A stretch of DNA of 64,000 bases from positions 930,001 to 994,000 of the forward strand of contig NZ_OZ060923.1 of NCBI RefSeq assembly GCF_964059965.1, read 5' to 3'. Positions 1-8,997 of this stretch are shown piece by piece (position 1 is the first letter of the stretch; the number at the start of each line of letters is the position of its first letter). This DNA is from Fukatsuia anoeciicola. Its GTDB lineage: Bacteria > Pseudomonadota > Gammaproteobacteria > Enterobacterales > Enterobacteriaceae. The notes under the pieces were generated by a model that was not told the origin of the DNA, made no database searches, and saw only the letters and a list, made by a program, of their open reading frames with translations. The position numbers and the translations under genes were made by a program.

Positions 1-95
1 ACATAAAATTATATTTATACATTTTTAAAATTATTTAATTAAAATACGGGGAGAATAAAAGATGTCTAATAAGTTATAACAATAAAGGACGTATC

Positions 96-1373
96 GTGGA
101 TAAATTCCGTATAAAAGGACCAACTCGCTTAAATGGTGAAGTTACTATTTCTGGTGCAAAAAATGCTGCTTTGCCAATATTATTTGTTTCGTTATTAGCT
201 GAAGAAGTGGTAGAACTAAAAAATGTTCCATATCTTAAGGATATTGACACTACTATAAAGTTACTTCATTACCTAGGAGTTAAAATTACACGTAAAAGCT
301 CGTTATTAGTTGATGCTAGTAAAATAAATAAATTTTGTGCGCCTTATGAATTAGTAAAAACCATGCGCGCTTCAATTTGGGCGCTAGGACCACTAGTAGC
401 GAGATTTGGTAAAGGAGTAGTTTCTTTACCTGGGGGTTGCGCTATTGGTGTTCGTCCAGTTGATCTTCATATTAGTAGTTTAAAACAACTAGGTGCTGAA
501 ATAATATTAGAACAAGGCTATATTAAAGCAGTAATACCAGGTTGGCCACATCGTCGCCTACAAGGTACACGCATCATTATGGATAAAGTTAGTGTTGGTG
601 CAACAGTAACAATAATGAGTGCAGCTACACTAGCAGATGGTACTACCGTAATTAAAAATGCAGCCTGTGAACCTGAAATTGTTGATACAGCGCATTTTCT
701 CAATATGTTAGGAGCAAGAATTAGTGGTGCAGGAACAAACAATATTACTATTGAAAGCGTTGAACGACTAGCTGGTGGTCAGTATTCAATTTTACCAGAT
801 CGAATTGAAACTGGTACTTTTTTAATTGCTGCAGCTGTTTCAGGAGGTAAAATTATTTGTCATAATACTCGCTCAGATACCATTAATACAGTAATAAATA
901 AATTGCTTGAAGCAGGTGCCGAAATTGAAATAGATGTAGATAACAAACAGATTAGTCTAGATATGCATGGTAGACGCCCTAAAGCTGTTACTTTATGTAC
1001 TGCGCCATATCCTGAATTCCCAACAGATATGCAGGCGCAATTTAGTTTATTGAATCTTATTGCAGAAGGAAGTAGCATTATTATAGAAACTATTTTTGAA
1101 AATCGTTTTATGCATATACCTGAATTAATTCGAATGGGTGCAAAAGCAGAAATTGATGGTAATAAAGTTACTTGTCATGGTGTTGTGCAACTTTTTGGCG
1201 CACCAGTCATGGCAACTGACCTGCGAGCTTCTGCTAGTTTAGTTTTAGCTGGTTGTATTGCTCATGGTATAACTATTATTGACCGTATTTATCATATCGA
1301 TCGTGGTTATGAGCGAATCGAAGATAAATTAAACGCTTTAGGTGCACAAATCAAGAGGATAAAAAATAGTTGA
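96..1373 (+). CDS. murA: UDP-N-acetylglucosamine 1-carboxyvinyltransferase (MurA)
   Basis: MurA transfers enolpyruvate from PEP to UDP-GlcNAc, the first committed step of peptidoglycan synthesis in the cytoplasm. The 425-residue product aligns end to end with E. coli MurA (419 aa). It starts MDKFRIKGP, and the catalytic cysteine falls at residue 115 in the PGGCAIG loop, the same number as in E. coli. The C-terminal DRIYHIDRGYERIE signature is intact. The start is GTG at 96, preceded by an AAGGA-type ribosome site about 5 bases upstream. Relative to E. coli there is a short insertion near residue 150. It stands alone: the mla genes that precede it in E. coli are not visible in the 95 bases upstream. 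Retention implies the symbiont still makes at least some cell wall. Confidence 0.97.
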   Translation: MDKFRIKGPTRLNGEVTISGAKNAALPILFVSLLAEEVVELKNVPYLKDIDTTIKLLHYLGVKITRKSSLLVDASKINKFCAPYELVKTMRASIWALGPLVARFGKGVVSLPGGCAIGVRPVDLHISSLKQLGAEIILEQGYIKAVIPGWPHRRLQGTRIIMDKVSVGATVTIMSAATLADGTTVIKNAACEPEIVDTAHFLNMLGARISGAGTNNITIESVERLAGGQYSILPDRIETGTFLIAAAVSGGKIICHNTRSDTINTVINKLLEAGAEIEIDVDNKQISLDMHGRRPKAVTLCTAPYPEFPTDMQAQFSLLNLIAEGSSIIIETIFENRFMHIPELIRMGAKAEIDGNKVTCHGVVQLFGAPVMATDLRASASLVLAGCIAHGITIIDRIYHIDRGYERIEDKLNALGAQIKRIKNS

Positions 1374-1509
1374 TGAATATTGATATAATTAATGTTAACC
1401 CCTAATATTAGTTAATCTATAATAATCTATTTAAAATCTCTTATATTTATTGTATTTTAGTTAAATTGTTTATAAAAAATAGCTTACAGTACTTATTTGC
1501 TCTTCTTTT

Positions 1510-1613
1510 AGCGAATTTTTTTATGATCATGGTGATCATATTTTTGGAGGACCTCCTGGGTCACATAAAGAAAACGGAGATCGTTATATCGAAATTTGGA
1601 ATATAGTCTTTAT
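1510..1613 (+). pseudogene. Inverted partial copy of alaS (104 bp)
   Basis: These 104 bases repeat the interior of alaS (4293-4396 on the opposite strand) with only two mismatches. Read on the plus strand they translate in the alaS frame, beginning SEFFYDHGDH and ending EIWNIVF, then run into a stop. Both mismatches change amino acids (Ile to Phe, Tyr to His). The piece has no start codon or ribosome site and covers only about 35 of 876 residues, so it is a dead duplicate and not a gene. Weak similarity continues a few bases upstream. It is inverted relative to the intact gene and lies about 2.7 kb from it. Confidence 0.93.
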
Positions 1614-1651
1614 ATAATTTTATTGTATTTGTCTTATATAAAGACTATATT
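1600..1651. repeat. 17-bp inverted repeat at the edge of the alaS fragment
   Basis: Bases 1600-1616 and 1635-1651 are perfect reverse complements separated by 18 bases. The left arm is the last 14 bases of the alaS copy plus ATA. The right arm therefore carries a second, oppositely oriented copy of those 14 alaS bases. It could fold as a terminator for murA, but no clear T-run follows on the plus strand. Confidence 0.85.
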
Positions 1652-1839
1652 ATACTTTTAATTTATTTTTTTCTCTTTTAAAAAATTATTAAAAAAATTT
1701 TTGATTGATTCTAATACTCATAGAATAGAGTTTTATTTAAAAATAAGTTATTAAATAAAAGTATGTACCTATTAATGATTTTTTTATATATAATACTTAT
1801 ATCTAATAAAATAAATAGTATAGAGATACTACAAGTGAC

Positions 1840-1864
1840 GGGCTTTGCTTTCCTTGCAAAGCCC
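1840..1864 (-). terminator. Hairpin after csrA
   Basis: GGGCTTTG at 1840-1847 pairs perfectly with CAAAGCCC at 1857-1864 around a 9-base loop, ten bases past the csrA stop. It is one of the few GC-rich stems in the spacer, so transcription termination for csrA is the likely role. No strong U-tract follows on the minus strand, so its efficiency is uncertain. Confidence 0.6.
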
Positions 1865-1874
1865 TAATTTAGAA

Positions 1875-2060
1875 TCAGCAATCTGGTATAGCACGCTTCT
1901 CTGCTTGGATACGTTGATAGATTTCTTCACGGTGGACAGAAACTTCTTTCGGTGCATTTATACCAAGTCGCACTTGGTTGCCTTTAACTCCTAATACAGT
2001 AACCGTTACATTATCACCAATCATGAGTGTTTCCCCAATTCGACGAGTCAGAATAAGCAT
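1875..2060 (-). CDS. csrA: Carbon storage regulator CsrA
   Basis: CsrA is a small dimeric RNA-binding protein that binds GGA motifs in mRNA leaders and controls translation and stability. The 61-residue product matches E. coli CsrA (61 aa) almost without change up to about residue 55: it starts MLILTRRIGETLMIGD, and it keeps the GVKGNQVRLGI strand and the APKEVSVHREEIY segment with the RNA-binding VHREE residues. Only the last five or six residues differ. It lies downstream of alaS as in E. coli, and an AAGGAGC-like ribosome site precedes the ATG. The CsrB/CsrC antagonist RNAs are not visible in this window. Confidence 0.96.
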   Translation of the reverse strand: MLILTRRIGETLMIGDNVTVTVLGVKGNQVRLGINAPKEVSVHREEIYQRIQAEKRAIPDC

Positions 2061-2311
2061 TCATTGCTCCTTAAAAAATTAAAAGAGTCGGGTATTTCAT
2101 TTTTCCCGCTATTATCTATCCTATACCATGAAAATATAAGCGACTATATCTACATAAATATAAGCAGTTTAGTTTGCCTCTAATTGATATAAAATTAGTT
2201 AAATCGAGCAATTTTACGCTTAATTTTGTAACAGATATATAATTTAAAGTTAAAACGTTATATGTGCTATAGCAATATAGTGTATAGGTTATTCTAGTCG
2301 TCACTGCTAAT

Positions 2312-4942
2312 TTATATTTGGGTATTTATCCATGCTTCTATACTAATTAGCGCTGAAGGTAACGCTTTCACATTCGTTCCTCCTGCCTCTGCTATATCTG
2401 AACGCCCACCACCTTTACCACCTACTTCTCTTGCAATATTTACTATCAAATCATTTGCTTTTACTTTATTAGTTAAGTCTTTCGTGATACCAACAATTAA
2501 ATTAACTTTATTACCTGTAACCGTTGCTAACACAATAATTGCCGAATCTAATTGATTTTTTAGTGAGTAAACTATATTTCGTAGTATCTCTGGTGTAATG
2601 TTATCTAATTTCTTTATAAGAAGTTTTATACCATTTATTTTTTTTGCGTTAGCGATTAGAGAAGCACTATCTTGTGCTATTTGTTTATTTTTAAGTTGAT
2701 ATAATTCTTTCTCTAATTTTTTGCTACGATCCTGCATCAAACAAATTTTACTAAGTACATTATGATTATTACCTTTAACCTGATAAGAAATTTTTTGTAA
2801 TAAATTATTTTCCTGGTGTAGTTGTGTTATAGCTTCTTCACCAGTTACGGCTTCAATACGACGGATACCTTTTGCTATAGCTGATTCAGCAATAATACGA
2901 AATAAACCAATATCACCAGTACGATTAGCATGTGTGCCACCACAAAGTTCGGTGGAAAAATCACCCATAACTAGAACACGTACTTGATCATTATATTTTT
3001 TACCAAATAATGCTAATACTTTTCTTTTTTTAGCTACTTCTAGTGTCATAATTTCAGTTTGTATAGGCTGGTTATAGCGAATTTGAGCATTAACAAGGGT
3101 CTCAATTTTATAGATTTGCTCTTGTTCCATTGCTTGAGTATAAGAAAAATCAAAACGTAGATATTTATCATTAACTAAAGAGCCTTTCTGAAAAACGTAT
3201 TCACCTAGTATTTTACGTAGAGCAGCATGTAACAAATGCGTTGCAGAATGATTTAAACAAATACGATTTCGGCGAGTAGCATTAACATTCGCATTAATTT
3301 TATCCTGTACACGTAAACATCCCTGAACTAGCTGTCCTATATGAACAATAACCGAACCATATTTCCGAGTATTCGTTACAATAAAATAGGCATTAGTAGT
3401 ATTTTTTAGTTCGCCAGTATCACCAACTTGTCCACCTGATTCAGCATAAAAAGGTGTTTTATCTAAAACTACCATAACTTCTTTAGTAGGATAAAGTTCA
3501 TTTACCATTTTACCATTATTAAATAAAGCAGTTATTGTTGCTTGTTGTTGTGTATGTTCATAACCAGAAAACTTACTTGATTTTTCAATATGGATTATAT
3601 GGCTATAATCAGCAGTAAAGCTATTAGATTCACGAGCACGTTGGCGTTGGGCTTGCATTGCTTGCTCAAATCCAGTTTTATCAACTTTAATGGCTTTTTC
3701 CCGACATATATCATCTGTTAAATCGATAGGGAAACCATAGGTATCATATAACCGAAAAGCTGTTATTCCATCTAATGTATCTCCTTTTAATTTATTAAGT
3801 TCCTTATCTAATAAAGTTAAACCATGCTCTAACGTATAAATAAACTGTTTTTCCTCAGACCACAATAACTGTTCAATAGTTGATTGTTGATGTTTTAATT
3901 CATCTGCTGCTGATCCCATAATAGTAATTAATGGAGCCACCAGTTTATATAAAAAAATATCTTTTATACCTAGCATATTACCATGACGAATAGCTCGTCG
4001 AATAATTCGACGTAATACATAGCCACGACCTTCATTTGATGGTAAAATACCATCAGAAATTAGAAACGCACAGGCACGAATATGGTCAGATATAACCCGT
4101 AGAGATTGACTTGATAGATTATTAATACCAATAATATTAGCAATTGCTGTAATTAAATTACGAAATAAATCAATTTCATAATTGGAGTGTACGTGTTGTA
4201 ATATAGCTGCAATACGCTCTAATCCCATACCAGTATCAACTGATGGTTGTAATAATGGCAGCATAGTTCCGTCATGTTGACGATTAAATTGCATAAAGAC
4301 TATATTCCAAATTTCGATATAACGATCTCCGTTTTCTTTATATGACCCAGGAGGTCCTCCAAAAATATGATCACCATGATCATAAAAAATTTCGCTACAA
4401 GGACCACAAGGACCAGTTTCTCCCATTTGCCAAAAATTATCTGATGCAAATGTACTGCCTTTATTATCACCAATACGAATGATTCGCTCATGTGGTACAC
4501 CAATTTCATTTAACCAGATATTATAAGCCTCATCATCAGTATGATATACGGTTATCCAGAGTTTGTTTTGAAGCAAATTAAACCATTGCTTACTAGTTAA
4601 TAACTCCCAAGCAAAATGAATCGCTTCATGTTTAAAATAATCACCAAAACTAAAATTACCTAACATTTCAAAAAAAGTATGATGATGCGCCGTATAACCT
4701 ACATTTTTTAGATCATTATGTTTGCCACCGGCGCGTATACAACGCTGAGAAGTGGCAGCACGAGAATAATCTCGTTTATCTAGGCCTAAAAAAACGTTTT
4801 TAAATTGATTCATACCAGCATTAGTAAATAACAAAGTAGAATCATTATCAGGAATTAAAAAACTACTTGATATAATCCTATGTTTTTTGTTACGGAAAAA
4901 ATCAAGAAATACTTGACGTATCTCAGCGGTGTTCTTGCTCAT
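2312..4942 (-). CDS. alaS: Alanyl-tRNA synthetase
   Basis: Charges tRNA-Ala and edits mischarged Ser or Gly. The 876-residue protein equals E. coli AlaRS in length. The class II catalytic core is present (TSQRCIRAGGKHND, then HHTFFEMLGNFSFGDYFK). The editing domain has the zinc-binding HSATH motif at about residue 565 and CGGTH at about 667. The glycine-rich C-Ala ending GGKGGGRSDIAEAGG is also intact. csrA follows after about 250 bases, as in E. coli. A 104-base stretch of this gene is duplicated in inverted orientation at 1510-1613. An antisense ORF inside it (4300-4509) is a shadow. Confidence 0.98.
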   Translation of the reverse strand: MSKNTAEIRQVFLDFFRNKKHRIISSSFLIPDNDSTLLFTNAGMNQFKNVFLGLDKRDYSRAATSQRCIRAGGKHNDLKNVGYTAHHHTFFEMLGNFSFGDYFKHEAIHFAWELLTSKQWFNLLQNKLWITVYHTDDEAYNIWLNEIGVPHERIIRIGDNKGSTFASDNFWQMGETGPCGPCSEIFYDHGDHIFGGPPGSYKENGDRYIEIWNIVFMQFNRQHDGTMLPLLQPSVDTGMGLERIAAILQHVHSNYEIDLFRNLITAIANIIGINNLSSQSLRVISDHIRACAFLISDGILPSNEGRGYVLRRIIRRAIRHGNMLGIKDIFLYKLVAPLITIMGSAADELKHQQSTIEQLLWSEEKQFIYTLEHGLTLLDKELNKLKGDTLDGITAFRLYDTYGFPIDLTDDICREKAIKVDKTGFEQAMQAQRQRARESNSFTADYSHIIHIEKSSKFSGYEHTQQQATITALFNNGKMVNELYPTKEVMVVLDKTPFYAESGGQVGDTGELKNTTNAYFIVTNTRKYGSVIVHIGQLVQGCLRVQDKINANVNATRRNRICLNHSATHLLHAALRKILGEYVFQKGSLVNDKYLRFDFSYTQAMEQEQIYKIETLVNAQIRYNQPIQTEIMTLEVAKKRKVLALFGKKYNDQVRVLVMGDFSTELCGGTHANRTGDIGLFRIIAESAIAKGIRRIEAVTGEEAITQLHQENNLLQKISYQVKGNNHNVLSKICLMQDRSKKLEKELYQLKNKQIAQDSASLIANAKKINGIKLLIKKLDNITPEILRNIVYSLKNQLDSAIIVLATVTGNKVNLIVGITKDLTNKVKANDLIVNIAREVGGKGGGRSDIAEAGGTNVKALPSALISIEAWINTQI

Positions 4943-6403
4943 AATTTTCCTAAAGCAAAACTAACAGAATGATTTTTTATATTTTTAGTCCTAAAAATAT
5001 GAAGATCTTTAATATATTAAACTATAGTTTAACTATTTAAATATTTTATTGAAAATCTAAAATATTACATAACATTTTATACAGGATCTATAAATTTGAA
5101 AATAGAGCCTAAAATTCTTAGTATTATTATTCACCATTTTCTTACATTTAGAATATGGTTATAGAGAATAAAATAAGGTAATATATTAAGTTTATTACTA
5201 TGAATTAAAAATTATAAAGTTACTATTAATTTCTACCTATTACTTAGTAACTATATTCTAAGTTATTACTAATGTGGTGTAATTTAGGATTAAAGATACA
5301 GTAAATAATGGTATCGAAATACTAGCAAAGAAATTTAATATAAATAAATAGTAATCATAATAATCATCAGATAAAATCTATGTAGTGGCAAACAATCGAC
5401 TATTGTTAATGGGTAAGTAATTTACTGTTAATTTATATACTAGTATCATTATTTAATATAAAAAATTATTTCTATGCTTACTAATATGAAGGTACTTGAT
5501 ATTACATGGTAGCACTGAATTATCCTTCATGTATTAAAATATGCTGATTTTACTATATGAAATAAAATAGGCTCTTATTTTTATGCAAATAAAATAGTTT
5601 TACTTATAATAACTTTATTATTAACATTATACCTTAAAGGTAAATAGTATAATAGGTATTATACAACATAATCACATATTGATATTTAATATTAATATGT
5701 GATTATGTTGTATTTTTAATCAACTAATTAACTTATAGAAAAAGCTAATAAAATATTATTAGTAAAAATTTCTTCTAAATTAATTTATTTAAAAAGCATT
5801 TATAGTAATAAAATTTTTATATGTTATTAATAATAAAAATTATTTTTTATTTAAAATAAGATATAATTAAAGAAATTTACTAGAAAATAGTATATAAAGA
5901 TTATGCATAAAATTATAATAGTAAAACATAACTATAAGATTAAATACAAGTATTATAATATTAGAAACATATTAAGTAAAATTTAACACTAATAATTTAA
6001 TCTAATTTATTAAAATAATATAAAAGTTATTGAGGTTATAAAAAGTTTAAATTTACTATAACTAATATTTATTTAAATACTTTAAATTAGGAGTAATAAA
6101 GTAAAAATTTAATTAAAGAGTAATATTTTTGTTTAGTTAATTTAGGGTAATTTTAATCTAATAACTACATAAAATATTCTATTAGTAATATATTAGTAAC
6201 AAATTTAATACGTATTTTTATCATAGGAAAATATCCTGACTAAAAATTAGATTAACCAATAATTTTTTCTACTTATATTATTTTTATTTCTATAAAAATA
6301 AGTACTACGAAGATAGTTAAGGTGCTAGTATATAAATTTTTTGTTTAATGTTTAAAATATTAATTTAGCTAGTAATTAGTTATTTATAGAAAAATTAACT
6401 TGC
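4943..6403. other. 1.46-kb gene desert between alaS and lpxB
   Basis: This very AT-rich spacer has no ORF with recognisable homology. It lies upstream of alaS and downstream of lpxB. In E. coli the corresponding neighbours are recX-recA (upstream of alaS) and rnhB-dnaE (after lpxB), so the region probably marks lost or moved genes; no residual similarity to them can be read. It contains one strong stem-loop (5661-5713). Confidence 0.75.
5661..5713. repeat. 20-bp perfect stem-loop in desert
   Basis: Bases 5661-5680 and 5694-5713 are exact reverse complements with a 13-base loop. A short T-run follows on the plus strand. No plus-strand gene lies upstream, so it is not an obvious terminator of a living gene. 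It may be the terminator of a lost gene or part of a small RNA. Confidence 0.8.
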
Positions 6404-7603
6404 TCAACTACTAATACCTATTGAAAAAATAAGCTCATTTGACTTTTGTTTTACTAACTCAAGAATTGCTTGGGCTGCTTTTTGATCAGCGCCGCAACGA
6501 ATATCTTGATGTAAAGTTAAAAAGCGTTTTTTTAACGCTAAAATAGTTTTTTCTTCGGTTAGTAATGGTAATAGTGCATTAGCTAGTTTTTGTGGTTGAC
6601 AATCCTGTTGTAATAATTCAGTGACTAACTTTTCTCCTGCTAATAGATTGGGTAGTGAAACATAAGGTGTTTTTACCCATCGTTTCGCTAACCAGAAAGT
6701 AAAAGGCCGCATACGATAAGCTACAACCATAGGGCATTTAGCTAACATGCATTCTAATGCTGCTGTTCCTGAAGCAAGTAATGTAGCATCACTCGCGACC
6801 ATAGCACGACCTGCTTGACCATCAAGCAGGCGTAGTGGTAAATTTGGTGCTATTTTAGTTTTAATAGCAATAAACTGTTGTCTTCGTTGAGGATTTACTA
6901 GCGGAACTAATACCTGAAGATCAGGGAATTGCTGACGTAGCAAAGTCACGGTAAGAAGAAAATTAGCACTTAACATAGCGACTTCTGCATGGCGACTACC
7001 AGGCAATAATGCTAGACAACGACTAGCTGAAGCAATACCAAGCGCTGCTCTTGCTGCTTTCTGATCAGTTATTAGTGGCATAGCATCTGCCATAGTATGA
7101 CCAATAAAACGACAGGGAATATTAAAACGATCGTAAAATACTTTTTCAAAAGGCAACAACGTTAAAACCATATCTGTAGTCTTAGCTATTTTTAAAATAC
7201 GTTTTTGCCGCCAAGCCCAAACTGATGGGCTGACATAATGAAGAGTACGAATACCCTGTTGTTTCAAATACCATTCAAGATTGATATTAAAATCAGGTGT
7301 ATCAATTCCAATAAAAACATCAGGATTAAGCTTAGTAAAACGATGTCCAAGATCACGGCGAATTTTGAGCAAACGTGGCAAACGACCTAACACTTCGACC
7401 ATACCCATTACTGCTAATTCTTCCATTTGATACCATGTCTCACAGCCTTCGGCCTGCATTAAAGGGCCAGCGATACCAACAAAATGTGTATTAGGAACCT
7501 GCATTTTCAAAGCACGCATTAATCCAGCTGCTAAAATATCACCTGATGTCTCTCCAGCAACTAATCCAATAGTCAACGGACGATTTTGCAGATGATTTTG
7601 CAT
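6404..7603 (-). CDS. lpxB: Lipid-A-disaccharide synthase
   Basis: LpxB condenses UDP-diacylglucosamine with lipid X to make the lipid A disaccharide at the inner membrane. The 399-residue protein aligns along its whole length with E. coli LpxB (382 aa). Conserved blocks include LVAGETSGDILAAGL near the start, SPSVWAWRQKR, LLPGSRHAEV, LLASGTAALECMLAKCPMVV and SLPNLLAGE. It starts three bases after the lpxA stop and is the last gene of the lpxD-fabZ-lpxA-lpxB run. The next E. coli genes, rnhB and dnaE, do not follow here. The extra length is mostly a short C-terminal tail. Confidence 0.97.
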   Translation of the reverse strand: MQNHLQNRPLTIGLVAGETSGDILAAGLMRALKMQVPNTHFVGIAGPLMQAEGCETWYQMEELAVMGMVEVLGRLPRLLKIRRDLGHRFTKLNPDVFIGIDTPDFNINLEWYLKQQGIRTLHYVSPSVWAWRQKRILKIAKTTDMVLTLLPFEKVFYDRFNIPCRFIGHTMADAMPLITDQKAARAALGIASASRCLALLPGSRHAEVAMLSANFLLTVTLLRQQFPDLQVLVPLVNPQRRQQFIAIKTKIAPNLPLRLLDGQAGRAMVASDATLLASGTAALECMLAKCPMVVAYRMRPFTFWLAKRWVKTPYVSLPNLLAGEKLVTELLQQDCQPQKLANALLPLLTEEKTILALKKRFLTLHQDIRCGADQKAAQAILELVKQKSNELIFSIGISS

Positions 7604-7606
7604 AAG

Positions 7607-8395
7607 TTAGCGGATAATGCCTCTAGTCGAGCTAACAAAAAAATCCGTAAATAATTTTAGTACAGGTTTTTTTTCTGCTAATATTATTATTTCATTTTTT
7701 GCTTCCTCAAATGTTTTTTTACTACGATATAATAATTTATGAGCTTCACTAATAGCATTACGGAATTCTCTATCAAAACCACAGCGTTTTAACCCCTCTA
7801 TATTAATCCCAAAAGGTGTTGCATGATTACCTTGGGCAACTATACAGGGTGGTACATCTTGAGCAACACCAGAACAACCACCAATCATTACATGAGCACC
7901 AATCACACAAAATTGATGTATTGCTGTCATTCCACCGATAACTGTATAGTCACCTATACTAACATGCCCCCCTAAAGTTGCATTATTAGCTAAAATACAA
8001 TTGTTACCAACTAGACAATCATGAGCAATATGAGTATTAACCATTAACAAGTTACTATTACCAATTTTAGTTACTCCTCCACCTTGTACCGTGCCGCGAT
8101 GGATGGAAACACTCTCGCGAATATGATTGTAATCACCAATCTCAACACTGGTAGGTTCTCCTGCATATTTTAAGTCTTGGTTAACTTCACCAATGGTAGC
8201 AAACTGATAAATTTTATTATGACAACCAATTTTTGTAATGCCATTAATAATAATATGAAATTTTAGTTCTGTACCCATGCCAATTTCTACTTTAGAACCA
8301 ATAAAACAGAAAGGGCCGACAGTAACGTTAGCAGCAATAACTGCACCATTTTCGACTATAGCTGTTGGATGGATAACAGCATTTTTATTAATCAC
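7607..8395 (-). CDS. lpxA: UDP-N-acetylglucosamine acyltransferase (LpxA)
   Basis: LpxA adds 3-hydroxyacyl chains from ACP to UDP-GlcNAc, the first step of lipid A synthesis. The reading frame is open upstream to 8434, but I place the start at the GTG at 8395. From there the protein starts VINKNAVIHPTAIVENGA, matching the E. coli N-terminus, and is 262 residues, the exact E. coli length. The GTG overlaps the fabZ stop by 8 bases (GTGATTAA), a typical coupled arrangement. The left-handed beta-helix hexad repeats and the IAHDC segment holding the catalytic histidine are present, as is the C-terminal GNHATPFGINIEGLKRCGF helix region. Confidence 0.95.
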   Translation of the reverse strand: MINKNAVIHPTAIVENGAVIAANVTVGPFCFIGSKVEIGMGTELKFHIIINGITKIGCHNKIYQFATIGEVNQDLKYAGEPTSVEIGDYNHIRESVSIHRGTVQGGGVTKIGNSNLLMVNTHIAHDCLVGNNCILANNATLGGHVSIGDYTVIGGMTAIHQFCVIGAHVMIGGCSGVAQDVPPCIVAQGNHATPFGINIEGLKRCGFDREFRNAISEAHKLLYRSKKTFEEAKNEIIILAEKKPVLKLFTDFFVSSTRGIIR

Positions 8396-8867
8396 TAACC
8401 TTATTCTCCAGGCGTTTTTGCTGACTACGTGCACAGGTCATTGTTGCTTCACAGACAATATTACCATCAACTGTAGCAACACCATCAAAACAGGTAATAC
8501 CGCAGCGTGTTCTACCAAATGTTACTTTTAAAACCATCTGGTCTCCAGGTGTAACTGGGCGTTTAAAACGCGCCTTGTCAATACCAGTAAAATAGAAAAG
8601 CTCACCAGATTTAAGCTCTCCATAACTTTTAAAAGCGAGAATTCCAGTTGCTTGTGCTAGCGCCTCTAGAATTAGTACACCGGGGAAAATAGGTTTACTA
8701 GGAAAGTGTCCTTGGAAAAAAGGCTCATTAAAAGAAACATTTTTTGTTGCTCGTAGCAATTTACATTTTTCAAATTCTAAAACACGATCGACTAATAAAA
8801 ATGGATAACGATGTGGGAGTAGTGCCAAAATCTCCTCAATATGCAGAGAATCGTTGTTTATAATCAA
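8388..8867 (-). CDS. fabZ: 3-hydroxyacyl-ACP dehydratase FabZ
   Basis: FabZ removes water from 3-hydroxyacyl-ACP in fatty acid elongation. It draws on the same hydroxyacyl pool used by LpxA and LpxD. The 159-residue product has the hot-dog fold signature: LLPHRYPFLLVDR, the catalytic FQGHFP histidine, and PGVLILEALAQATG with the catalytic glutamate. E. coli FabZ is 151 aa; the difference is a short C-terminal extension running into the lpxA start. It keeps its E. coli position between lpxD and lpxA, but the lpxD-fabZ gap has grown to about 130 bases. Confidence 0.97.
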   Translation of the reverse strand: MIINNDSLHIEEILALLPHRYPFLLVDRVLEFEKCKLLRATKNVSFNEPFFQGHFPSKPIFPGVLILEALAQATGILAFKSYGELKSGELFYFTGIDKARFKRPVTPGDQMVLKVTFGRTRCGITCFDGVATVDGNIVCEATMTCARSQQKRLENKVSD

Positions 8868-8997
8868 AATACTCTTCCTGTCTAAAAAACTGATAGCATT
8901 AATAGCATGGTTGCGTCGATCACAATTTTTTCTAAATATAGATCAAGTAGATAAGCTGAAATTAACAACTGTGTAATAATTTTTAGCAGCATATCTA

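Larger units (their letters stand above)
1374..1874. other. Spacer murA-csrA with alaS fragment and hairpins
   Basis: About 500 bases without a functional gene between murA (+) and csrA (-), whose 3' ends face each other. It contains the 104-base alaS-derived fragment, a 17-bp inverted repeat directly after it, and a GC-rich hairpin just past the csrA stop. The rest is AT-rich and shows no open frame with a plausible ribosome site. Confidence 0.8.

Noticed and set aside
518..742. Minus-strand open frame inside murA
   Set aside because: Antisense shadow of a strongly conserved gene, with no homology of its own.
2116..2304. 62-codon minus-strand frame between alaS and csrA
   Set aside because: No ribosome site, no recognisable domain and AT-driven composition; read as spacer.
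4300..4509. 69-codon minus-strand frame within alaS
   Set aside because: Same strand as alaS but in another frame; the alaS frame there is fully conserved.
8396..8434. 13-codon N-terminal extension of LpxA
   Set aside because: It runs into fabZ coding sequence; the GTG at 8395 gives the exact family N-terminus.
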